NCBI GenBank assembly: GCA_015069135.1 | Contig: SVJE01000003.1 | Coordinates: forward strand, 109,699-173,698 | Direction: 5' to 3' | Origin: Oscillospiraceae bacterium | GTDB taxonomy: Bacteria; Bacillota; Clostridia; UBA1212; SIG427 | Length of the DNA: 64,000 nt | In this document: positions 15,872-22,480 of the stretch, piece after piece | Layout of the letters: each line of letters opens with the position of its first letter | Numbering within the stretch: the first letter of the stretch is position 1 | Notes under the pieces: model-generated | What the model was told of the DNA's origin: nothing | Database searches by the model: none | The model's input: the letters and a program-made list of their open reading frames with translations, nothing else | Program-made: the position numbers and the translations under genes

Positions 15872-16465
15872 ATGTTTGAGTTTGTACAAGGTACACTTGT
15901 AAAGAAGACAACTGAATATTGTGTGGTACAGGTGGGGGGACTTGGCTTCAGGATTTATGCAGGAGTCAGAACTTTAAGTTCTATGGGAGACGTGGGAACA
16001 ACTGTAACCGTATATACATATATGCAGGTTAAGGAAGATGATATTTCTCTTTATGGCTTTTCTTCCCAGGAAGAACTCAGTACATTTGAAATGTTGATCT
16101 CTGTAAGCGGCGTAGGGCCTAAAATGGCTATTGCGGTGCTTTCTGCTATGACACCTGCGTCTTTTGGCGTTGCAGTAGCAACGGGTGATTTTAAGGCTAT
16201 TTCTGCAGGAAAAGGCATAGGCCCCAAACTAGCTCAGCGTATTATTCTTGAACTCAAAGATAAAATTAAGGCTGATATCAGTGAGCTGCCTGAAGATTGT
16301 GAGTGTTGCCCTGATGCCGAAGGTGCTTTGGGAGAGGCGGTTTCTGCTCTCGTAGTATTAGGCTACAGTTGCAGAGAAGCGGATAAAGCAGTAAAGTCTG
16401 TTTATGGTGATGGTCTTACTGCAGAGGATTTGGTTAAATTAGCTTTAAGAAAGCTTATGAAGTGA
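15872..16465 (+). CDS. ruvA: Holliday junction helicase subunit RuvA
   Basis: 197 residues. It has an N-terminal OB-fold (MFEFVQGTLVKKTTEYCVVQ), the helix-hairpin-helix pair around ISVSGVGPKMAIAVL and GKGIGPKLAQRIILELKDK, and a C-terminal domain that contacts RuvB (ALVVLGYSCREADKAV). It binds junction DNA and recruits RuvB. GAAAGGA precedes the ATG. Confidence 0.97.
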   Translation: MFEFVQGTLVKKTTEYCVVQVGGLGFRIYAGVRTLSSMGDVGTTVTVYTYMQVKEDDISLYGFSSQEELSTFEMLISVSGVGPKMAIAVLSAMTPASFGVAVATGDFKAISAGKGIGPKLAQRIILELKDKIKADISELPEDCECCPDAEGALGEAVSALVVLGYSCREADKAVKSVYGDGLTAEDLVKLALRKLMK

Positions 16466-16476
16466 GGAAGTAAGTA

Positions 16477-17475
16477 ATGGATGAAAACGAGCGTCTGATT
16501 TCTGCAGACATGACAGAATCTGATATTGATGAGATAAGTTTAAGACCTCATAATCTTTCTGAATATGTTGGTCAGGAAAAAATAAGAGAGAATTTGTCTG
16601 TTTTTATTAAGGCCGCTTTGCAGAGAGGAGAGGCTCTTGATCATGTGCTTCTTTATGGGCCTCCCGGACTTGGTAAGACAACTCTGGCAGGGGTTATTTC
16701 TGCTGAATTAGGTGTGAATATCCGTGTTACCTCCGGTCCGGCTATTGAAAAAGCAGGAGATTTGGCAGGCCTTCTTACTAACCTTAACGAAAATGATGTT
16801 TTATTTATAGACGAAATCCATAGACTTAACAGAAGTGTTGAGGAAGTTCTATATCCTGCCATGGAGGATTTTGCTTTTGATATTATTATGGGTAAAGGTC
16901 CTGCGGCAAGATCTTTAAGGCTGGATTTGCCTAAGTTTACACTTATTGGTGCTACCACACGTGCAGGCCTTTTAAGTTCACCTCTAAGAGATAGATTCGG
17001 TGTTATCTGCCGTCTGGAAATGTACAGCACAGAGGAATTGGCAGCTATTGTTAAACGTTCTTCCGGTATTTTAAATACAGAAATTGAAGATAGCGCTGCA
17101 AGAGAGATTGCAACACGTTCCAGAGGTACTCCGAGAATTGCTAACCGTCTTTTGAGAAGAGTAAGAGATTTTGCTCAGATTAAGGGTGATGGAATTATTA
17201 CCGGACCTATTGCCGCAGAAAGTCTTAACACTATGGATGTTGATAGGTTAGGTCTTGATAACATAGACAGGATGCTTTTGGATGCAATTATAAATAAATT
17301 CGGTGGTGGTCCAGTGGGTTTGGATACTTTAGCTGCTACAACCGGTGAAGAGTTTTCAACAATTGAAGATGTTTATGAACCTTACTTATTGCAGTTAGGG
17401 TTTATTAGTAAGACTCCGAGAGGCCGTATTGCAACTAAACTCGCTTATGATCACATGGGAATAAGGATGGAGTAA
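16477..17475 (+). CDS. ruvB: Holliday junction branch-migration ATPase RuvB
   Basis: 332 residues. Walker A is [10 protein letters not shown], Walker B DEIHR, sensor 1 GATTRAG and the arginine-finger region LRDRFG. The C-terminal winged helix ends [20 protein letters not shown]. It drives branch migration with RuvA. GAGGAAG lies before the ATG, and queH starts one base after the stop. Confidence 0.97.
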   Translation: MDENERLISADMTESDIDEISLRPHNLSEYVGQEKIRENLSVFIKAALQRGEALDHVLLYGPPGLGKTTLAGVISAELGVNIRVTSGPAIEKAGDLAGLLTNLNENDVLFIDEIHRLNRSVEEVLYPAMEDFAFDIIMGKGPAARSLRLDLPKFTLIGATTRAGLLSSPLRDRFGVICRLEMYSTEELAAIVKRSSGILNTEIEDSAAREIATRSRGTPRIANRLLRRVRDFAQIKGDGIITGPIAAESLNTMDVDRLGLDNIDRMLLDAIINKFGGGPVGLDTLAATTGEEFSTIEDVYEPYLLQLGFISKTPRGRIATKLAYDHMGIRME

Positions 17476-17476
17476 A

Positions 17477-18013
17477 ATGAAACTGCTTTTACATGTGTGT
17501 TGCGGCCCCTGTTCTTTATATGTTATTGACCATATAAGAAATAAAATGGCCAATGTGCCTTGGGGTACAGAAATAACAGGGTACTACTATAATCCTAACA
17601 TTCATCCCTATGATGAAATAATCAAAAGAGCTGTAAATGCAAAGGTAGCATGTAATTATAAAGGGATACCTTTAATTACTGACCTTTCATATAACATTGC
17701 CCCATGGAAAAGTTTTGAAGGACCTTCCGGGGAGCGCTGTGTTATGTGTTACAAAGAGCGGTTTGAGCAGACCGCAAAATATGCAAAAGATAACGGATTT
17801 ACTCATTTTACCTCAACACTTTTTGTAAGTCCTTATCAAAACCATGAGCTTATGAGAAAAGAAGCGTTGGCTGCAGCAGAAAAAAATGGTGTTGAATTTT
17901 TGGAAGGCTCGGATTTTACTGTAGGTTTCAGACTGGGACAGCAAGAAGCAAGAGATATAGGCCTTTATAGACAGAAATATTGTGGATGCATAAGGTCGTT
18001 AAAGAGTGAATAG
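17477..18013 (+). CDS. queH: Epoxyqueuosine reductase QueH
   Basis: 178 residues of the DUF208/QueH family. Cysteine motifs that bind the metal cluster are present: HVCCGPCS at the N terminus, RCVMCYKERF in the middle and KYCGC near the end, plus the typical YYNPNIHPYDE. QueH carries out the last step of queuosine tRNA modification in organisms lacking QueG. Located directly after ruvB in the same operon. Confidence 0.92.
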   Translation: MKLLLHVCCGPCSLYVIDHIRNKMANVPWGTEITGYYYNPNIHPYDEIIKRAVNAKVACNYKGIPLITDLSYNIAPWKSFEGPSGERCVMCYKERFEQTAKYAKDNGFTHFTSTLFVSPYQNHELMRKEALAAAEKNGVEFLEGSDFTVGFRLGQQEARDIGLYRQKYCGCIRSLKSE

Positions 18014-18015
18014 TT

Positions 18016-18828
18016 ATGTCAGAGTTGTATTTTTTGGGTAATTCCACACCTGGTCAGATGATGGGATTTGTAATAAAAACAAGGACAAAAACATTGGTTA
18101 TTGATGGTGGTAATCAAGGGGATTATATTCAGTTGGCGGAGTTGCTGAAAAAAGAGGGACAGTCTCATGTTGACGGTTGGTTTTTTACCCATGCAGACCA
18201 TGACCACACAGGCACTTTTTCTGAAATTTGTAAAAAAGAACCGAAAATTTCAGTTGATAAAGTTTATTGTAACTTTCCTGCGTTTGAAGATTTATATGCT
18301 CATTGCAGAGTAGATTGGGAAACTGAGCTTTGGAAACATCTTGAAGAGTTATTTTTAAACGAATATAGTGATAAGCTTTGCAAAGTTCAAAAGGGAGATG
18401 TGTTTGAGTTTGACGAAGTAAAAATAACCATTTTACGAGTATACAACCCTGATATAAAAGAGAACTTTATAAACAACAGTTCATGTGTGTTCAGAATTGA
18501 TACACCAAATACAAGTATTCTTATTCTTGGTGATTTAGGTGTTGAAGGCGGACGAGAAGTAATGGAACATTGCTCTCAGGAAAGCTTGTGCACGGAGTAT
18601 ACTCAAATGGCCCACCATGGTCAGGCAGGTGTAGACGAAGAATTTTATAAATTCATCAAACCTAAGAGATGTTTTTGGACAGCTCCTGATTGGCTTTGGA
18701 ATAACAACAACGGATTAGGTATTGGCAGTGGTCCCTGGCAGACTTTAGAAACAAGAAAGTGGATGGATGATTTAGGTGTAAAGGAACACTTTGTTGAGAA
18801 GGATGGAACTATAAAAATAGAGATATAA
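18016..18828 (+). CDS. Metallo-beta-lactamase-fold hydrolase
   Basis: 270 residues. The metal-binding signature THADHDHTGTF (HxHxDH-like, here H-A-D-H-D-H) is followed by ILGDLG, MAHHGQ and a C-terminal region resembling the ComEC-type MBL proteins. The substrate is unknown. The gene starts two bases after queH and continues the ruv operon. Confidence 0.8.
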   Translation: MSELYFLGNSTPGQMMGFVIKTRTKTLVIDGGNQGDYIQLAELLKKEGQSHVDGWFFTHADHDHTGTFSEICKKEPKISVDKVYCNFPAFEDLYAHCRVDWETELWKHLEELFLNEYSDKLCKVQKGDVFEFDEVKITILRVYNPDIKENFINNSSCVFRIDTPNTSILILGDLGVEGGREVMEHCSQESLCTEYTQMAHHGQAGVDEEFYKFIKPKRCFWTAPDWLWNNNNGLGIGSGPWQTLETRKWMDDLGVKEHFVEKDGTIKIEI

Positions 18829-18842
18829 CGGGAGAGTTTGAG

Positions 18843-19508
18843 TTGAAACTTTTGCTTAATGCCTTAATTAAATATATTGCAGGATTTATTCTGATAGCTG
18901 CATTGTTATTTTTACCGGCCGGAACATTTAAGTATACAAATGGTTGGTTGTTTATAGGATTGCTGTTTATTCCTATGCTGATTTTAGGCGTTGTTTTATT
19001 GCTGAAAGCTCCCGGCTTATTGCAAAAAAGACTTAATGCTAAAGAAAAGCAGGACACCCAAAAAGGCATTGTTGCTTTTTCTGCTTTAATCTTTTTAGTA
19101 GGTTTTATATTGGCAGGGCTGGATTTCAGATTTGCTTGGACGAAAATACCTTTGCCGATTGTTATAGCCGGTGCTGTGATTCTTTTAGCATCCTACGCAC
19201 TTTACGGTGTAGTAATGAAACAAAATGAATATTTATCAAGAATTATTGAAGTTCAGGAAGGGCAGAAGGTTATTGATACAGGTCTTTACGGTATAGTAAG
19301 GCACCCTATGTATACAGCTACAATTTTTCTGTTTTTGTCTATTCCCATAGTGCTTAGTTCATGGGTTTCGTTGGCGGTGTTTGCACTGTATCCGGTGGTT
19401 ATTGTGGTGAGGGTTCTGAATGAGGAAAAGGTGTTGGCTGAAGGTTTGCCGGGCTATGTGGAATATATGAAGAAGGTGAAATACAGATTGATTCCATTTG
19501 TTTGGTGA
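18843..19508 (+). CDS. Isoprenylcysteine carboxyl methyltransferase-like membrane protein
   Basis: 221 residues with about five membrane segments and the ICMT/PEMT-type signature TGLYGIVRHPMYTA followed by a C-terminal NEEKVLAEGLPGYVEYMKKVKYRLIPF. Bacterial members methylate small isoprenoid or lipid substrates; the true substrate is unknown. TTG start with GGGAGAG upstream. Last gene of the ruv operon. Confidence 0.8.
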   Translation: MKLLLNALIKYIAGFILIAALLFLPAGTFKYTNGWLFIGLLFIPMLILGVVLLLKAPGLLQKRLNAKEKQDTQKGIVAFSALIFLVGFILAGLDFRFAWTKIPLPIVIAGAVILLASYALYGVVMKQNEYLSRIIEVQEGQKVIDTGLYGIVRHPMYTATIFLFLSIPIVLSSWVSLAVFALYPVVIVVRVLNEEKVLAEGLPGYVEYMKKVKYRLIPFVW

Positions 19509-19533
19509 AAGGAATATAGAAATGCTGATAACT

Positions 19534-19570
19534 GGCGGTGTAATGAGTTTCATTACATCGTCTTTTTTTT
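19534..19570 (+). terminator. Terminator of the ruv operon
   Basis: GGCGGTGTAATG (19534-19545) pairs with CATTACATCGTC (19551-19562), then eight T. Confidence 0.88.
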
Positions 19571-19600
19571 GAAAAATTTTATAAATATCTCCCCAAAACG

Positions 19601-19629
19601 TTGAAATGATTGTTCGTGTGTGTTAGAAT
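19601..19629 (+). promoter_or_regulatory. Promoter of the RhuM/Fic gene
   Basis: TTGAAA (19601-19606), 17-bp spacer, TAGAAT (19624-19629). Confidence 0.65.
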
Positions 19630-19635
19630 AAATTC

Positions 19636-19649
19636 AGAACAAATGTTCG
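19636..19649 (+). promoter_or_regulatory. LexA-like box at the RhuM/Fic transcription start
   Basis: AGAACAAATGTTCG, one base from the Firmicutes LexA pattern CGAAC-N4-GTTCG, at the expected +1 region of the promoter. LexA control is inferred. Confidence 0.5.
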
Positions 19650-19706
19650 AAAAGAAAGGTTCCGTGGACGAACGTTTGAATGGACAAATTTATGGAGGTA
19701 GTATAA

Positions 19707-20651
19707 ATGAAAAATAATGAAATTGTGATTTTTGAAACAGAAGATAAGAAGATTGTTTTGCCTGTTGCTATGGATAATGATACTGTTTGGTTGAATCGTA
19801 ATCAAATGGCAGAGTTGTTTGACAGAGATGTTAAGACTATTGGTAAGCATATTAATAATGCGATTAATGAAGAATTGAATGATTCGGTGGTAGTCGCAAA
19901 ATTTGCGACTACCACTGCGCATGGTGCGATTGAAGGAAAAACACAGACTCATATGACTGAGTATTATAATCTTGATGTCATTATTTCTGTTGGGTATCGT
20001 GTTAAATCGAAACGTGGTGTTGAATTCCGTAAATGGGCTAATTCTGTCTTAAAACAATACATACTGAAAGGTTATGCTGTGAATGATAATCGTATCAGAC
20101 AATTAGGTGAGGTAATACGAATTATGAAACGTACTGAAAATGAACTGGACAGCAATCAGATTCTTTCGGTTATAGAAAAGTATAGTAGCGCACTTGATCT
20201 TTTGGATTCATATGATCACCAGACTATGAAACGACCAAAAGGAAATAAGGCGATTTATGTTCTTGACTATGAAGAGTGTATGGGAGTAATCCATAGTATG
20301 CGTTTTGGTAACGAATCTGATTTGTTCGGTAGAGAGAAGGATGATTCTTTCAAAGGTGCTATAGGTAATATTTATCAATCTTTTGGTGGCGTGGATTTAT
20401 ATGAATCTTTGGAAGAGAAAGCCGCAAACCTTCTTTATTTCGTTACAAAAAATCATAGCTTTTTTGATGGAAATAAACGTATTGCCGCAACTATGTTTTT
20501 ATATTTTCTTGATAAAAACGGTGTGTTGTTTGAAAATGGTATGAAGAAAATTGAGGATGCTACTTTGGTTGCTCTTACAATTATGATTGCAGAATCGAGA
20601 CCGGAAGAAAAGGAAATGATGATTAGTGTGGTTATGAATTGCATGAATTAA
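19707..20651 (+). CDS. RhuM-type virulence/DNA-associated protein with C-terminal Fic/DOC domain
   Basis: 314 residues. The N-terminal half is RhuM-like (VWLNRNQMAELFDRDVKTIGKHI...GYRVKSKRGVEFRKWA), a domain common on mobile and accessory DNA. The C-terminal half carries a Fic/DOC core, HSFFDGNKRIAATMF (HxFxxGNKR), which in the family transfers AMP or another nucleotide-derived group to proteins. No partner antitoxin gene is recognisable. GGAGG precedes the ATG. It stands alone between the ruv operon terminator and the interrupted phosphatase gene. Confidence 0.85.
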   Translation: MKNNEIVIFETEDKKIVLPVAMDNDTVWLNRNQMAELFDRDVKTIGKHINNAINEELNDSVVVAKFATTTAHGAIEGKTQTHMTEYYNLDVIISVGYRVKSKRGVEFRKWANSVLKQYILKGYAVNDNRIRQLGEVIRIMKRTENELDSNQILSVIEKYSSALDLLDSYDHQTMKRPKGNKAIYVLDYEECMGVIHSMRFGNESDLFGREKDDSFKGAIGNIYQSFGGVDLYESLEEKAANLLYFVTKNHSFFDGNKRIAATMFLYFLDKNGVLFENGMKKIEDATLVALTIMIAESRPEEKEMMISVVMNCMN

Positions 20652-20677
20652 GTTTTATTTGTATTGACTGTTTGTGA

Positions 20678-20764
20678 TATAATGGTTGCAGCAATGGATA
20701 TTAAGGAGAATAATAAATGACCAACATACTTTTCATCTGCCACGGAAGGTCAGTTGTACAATAA
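20678..20764 (+). pseudogene. Detached promoter, RBS and first codons of the tyrosine phosphatase gene
   Basis: TATAAT at 20678-20683 and AAGGAG before ATG 20717 lead into MTNILFICHGRSVVQ and a stop. The first ten codons match the start of the LMW phosphatase at 24463 (MIKVLFICHGN), and TTCATCTGCCACGG at 20732-20745 is identical to 24478-24491. This is best explained as the original 5' end, severed by the insert that follows. Confidence 0.7.
20732..20745 (+). repeat. Left flanking direct repeat (attL-like)
   Basis: TTCATCTGCCACGG, identical to the right copy at 24478-24491; one more mismatch extends it to 18 bp. Both copies encode FICHG of the phosphatase active-site loop. Confidence 0.7.
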
Positions 20765-20836
20765 ATCGGACTTTGGTAAATTGGGGCAGAATAGGGCATA
20801 ATGTACCGCAAACCCGCATAAATACTACGATTTCGA

Positions 20837-20912
20837 CTACTAAGGGTTGAGCCGGAGAGGGAATATAGCCAAATGTTTTGGGGATAATTTCTTAGTAGTA
20901 ATGGACTACTAA
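20837..20912. repeat. CTACTAAG repeats near the left end of the insert
   Basis: CTACTAAGGG occurs at 20837-20846, and CTTAGTAG (20890-20897) with CTACTAAG (20905-20912) form an inverted repeat. CTTAGTAGTAA is repeated exactly at 24291-24301 near the right end. Recombinase or accessory-factor sites are one possibility. Confidence 0.5.
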
Positions 20913-20950
20913 GGGAGCATGATAGTAGCTTTTATCTGAATATAAAACTA

Positions 20951-21050
20951 TTGCAATTTCTGTGATTTTTGTATAAAATAAGTGCAACAGAGTTGCCCTG
21001 TGTGTTGTGGACATGGGGGACCAGGCTGAGATTTGTGCTCAGCCTTTTTT
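20951..21050 (+). ncRNA. Candidate small RNA 1 with its promoter and terminator
   Basis: Promoter TTGCAA (20951-20956), 17 bp, TAAAAT (20974-20979). A transcript of about 65 nt would contain the hairpin GCAAC-AGA-GTTGC and end at the terminator AGGCTGAG...CTCAGCCT (21023-21045) plus T-run. No ORF is present. Nothing identifies the family. Confidence 0.5.
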
Positions 21051-21123
21051 ACTGCATTAAATAATTTGTTATGAAGAGAAAACACGAAAATTGAAAAATA
21101 ATAAAAAATGTGCAATTTTCCTA

Positions 21124-21256
21124 TTGTAAAATTTGGCGCGATAGCATATAATATAGTTGCAGGTAGAAATACGCTGTATACTCATGATATCGAACTAACG
21201 TTTAAGCGATATGTAATATCGTCGATCATGAGGCCACCGGTAAGGTGGCTTTTTTA
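21124..21256 (+). ncRNA. Candidate structured small RNA 2 with promoter and terminator
   Basis: Promoter TTGTAA (21124-21129), 17 bp, TATAAT (21147-21152). The transcript (about 100 nt) has an outer stem CTCATGAT (21181-21188) with ATCATGAG (21225-21232), an inner hairpin CGATAT-GTA-ATATCG, and a terminator GCCACC...GGTGGC (21233-21249) with T-run. It ends about 30 bp before the DUF3800 gene, so it could be a leader attenuator or a separate RNA. Not matched to a known riboswitch. Confidence 0.55.
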
Positions 21257-21282
21257 CTTTGTAGGGAAAAATGGGGAATATT

Positions 21283-21978
21283 ATGAATATCTATGTTTAT
21301 TCAGATGAATCAGGAGTTTTTGACAAAGACCATAATGACTACTTTGTGTTTGGTGGTTTAATTCTTTTAGGTACAGATGATAAAGAAAAATGGTCAAGAA
21401 AATATTCAAGTGTTGAAAAGACTCTTCGAGCCAATAAAGGAGTTGCTTCAAATTATGAATTGAAAGCTACGCAAATTACGAATAAAGAAAAGGGAAAGTT
21501 ATTTAGATCTCTGAATGGATGCTATAAGTTTGGAGTTGTTATAAGAGAAAAAAACGTGCTTGATAGAATATATTTAAGTAAAAAAGACAAGCAGCGGTAT
21601 CTTGATTATGCATACAAAATAGCAGTAAAAAGAGCGTTTGAAAATCTTATTCAGGATGGTATAATTAACCTGGATGAGATTGAAAGATTGTTTTTTTATG
21701 TAGATGAGCATACTACGGCTACGAATGGTCGGTATGAATTGCATGAAGCTTTGGAACAAGAATTCAAACTGGGTACATATAATTATAGGTATGATATATA
21801 TTATCCACCAATATTTAAACAGATGAAAGATGTCCAGTTGGAGTATTGTAATTCGGAATCAAAATTATTGATTAGAGCAGCAGATATTGTAGCAAATAAA
21901 ATATTCTTTTTAGCCCGGAATGAAAAAAGAAAGGAATTAAGAGATATACAGAATCTTAATGTCATATATCTTCCATAG
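21283..21978 (+). CDS. DUF3800 protein
   Basis: 231 residues starting MNIYVYSDESGVFDKDH. The YxDESG motif near the N terminus, the FVFGGLIL segment, a central YVDEHTT and a C-terminal IRAADIVAN are hallmarks of DUF3800, a family with conserved acidic residues suggestive of a nuclease; its function is not established. The ATG at 21283 puts the conserved motif at the usual place; another in-frame ATG is at 21271 and cannot be excluded. It follows the candidate RNAs inside the insert and has its own terminator. Confidence 0.8.
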   Translation: MNIYVYSDESGVFDKDHNDYFVFGGLILLGTDDKEKWSRKYSSVEKTLRANKGVASNYELKATQITNKEKGKLFRSLNGCYKFGVVIREKNVLDRIYLSKKDKQRYLDYAYKIAVKRAFENLIQDGIINLDEIERLFFYVDEHTTATNGRYELHEALEQEFKLGTYNYRYDIYYPPIFKQMKDVQLEYCNSESKLLIRAADIVANKIFFLARNEKRKELRDIQNLNVIYLP

Positions 21979-21981
21979 AAG

Positions 21982-22031
21982 AAAAGCTATTTTTCGATAT
22001 ACGTACAAAGACGAAAAATAGCTTTTTGTTT
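21982..22031 (+). terminator. Terminator after the DUF3800 gene
   Basis: AAAAGCTATTTTTCG (21982-21996) pairs with CGAAAAATAGCTTTT (22012-22025), followed by T-rich DNA. Confidence 0.85.
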
Positions 22032-22063
22032 TTGGACGAATTGTTTGAAAACGCAAAAAATAA

Positions 22064-22092
22064 TTGATTATGAGCGTTTGAACGCTTATAAT
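22064..22092 (+). promoter_or_regulatory. Promoter with operator-like palindrome in the spacer
   Basis: TTGATT (22064-22069), 17-bp spacer, TATAAT (22087-22092). The spacer ends in AGCGTT-TG-AACGCT (22073-22086), a palindrome exactly filling the space before the -10 box, a position expected for repressor binding. Confidence 0.6.
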
Positions 22093-22100
22093 AACTATGT

Positions 22101-22196
22101 ATGACTGAAATTTGGATGTTTGCAAAAAAACAGGTGAACCTATCAGTTGCAGTACTTGATGATGCTATGAAAATTGTAATGAATTTTTGTAATTAG
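22101..22196 (+). CDS. Micro-ORF of 31 codons, possibly leaderless
   Basis: ATG at 22101 lies eight bases after the -10 box, so a transcript would begin at or next to the start codon. The peptide begins MTEIWMFAKKQVNLSVAVL and ends NFCN. It has no recognisable domain. It may be a real small protein or the remains of a longer one; the strong promoter with a palindromic operator is the main support. Confidence 0.35.
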   Translation: MTEIWMFAKKQVNLSVAVLDDAMKIVMNFCN

Positions 22197-22216
22197 ATGT
22201 ACTTTTTTTGGGACAT

Positions 22217-22373
22217 ATGAAGAAGTATATTATTGATGTAAGGTAAAAATGGTCTTATCAGCTTTGATGATGCAGAGGAAGAATTGAAGCGAATGGAAGA
22301 ATTTAGGCAGGCAGAGATTGAAAAGAGGAATGATGCAAAAGCAGTATCGCAGAAGATGTTTAAGGTGGTGTAG
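22217..22373 (+). pseudogene. Frameshifted small ORF remnant
   Basis: ATG 22217 reads MKKYIIDVR then a stop. One frame over, from 22242, an open frame of 43 codons continues (NGLISFDDAEEELKRMEEF...) to TAG at 22371. Joining the two gives a plausible ~50-residue charged helical protein, so a small indel is likely. The family is not recognised. Confidence 0.35.
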
Positions 22374-22390
22374 TTAGGCTGCACGGTAGA

Positions 22391-22417
22391 AACGCTCCGG
22401 TTACTGGGGCGTTTTTT
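22391..22417 (+). terminator. Terminator before the HEPN gene
   Basis: AACGCTCC (22391-22398) pairs with GGGGCGTT (22406-22413), then T-run. Confidence 0.82.
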
Positions 22418-22420
22418 CTA

Positions 22421-22449
22421 TGGAAAAAAGATGAGAATGACGATATAAT
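22421..22449 (+). promoter_or_regulatory. Probable promoter of the DUF4209/HEPN gene
   Basis: Weak -35 TGGAAA (22421-22426), 17 bp, TATAAT (22444-22449), 31 bp before the start codon. Confidence 0.45.
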
Positions 22450-22480
22450 ATTTATAAAATTACTTGGAGATGGTACATGT

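Noticed and set aside
20737..20840. Recombinase gene fragment at the left end of the insert
   Set aside because: No frame longer than a few codons shows a recombinase motif; only junction-like non-coding DNA is seen.
21108..21308. Plus-strand 66-codon frame over the second small RNA
   Set aside because: It has no ribosome binding site, runs through a promoter and terminator, and shows no protein features.
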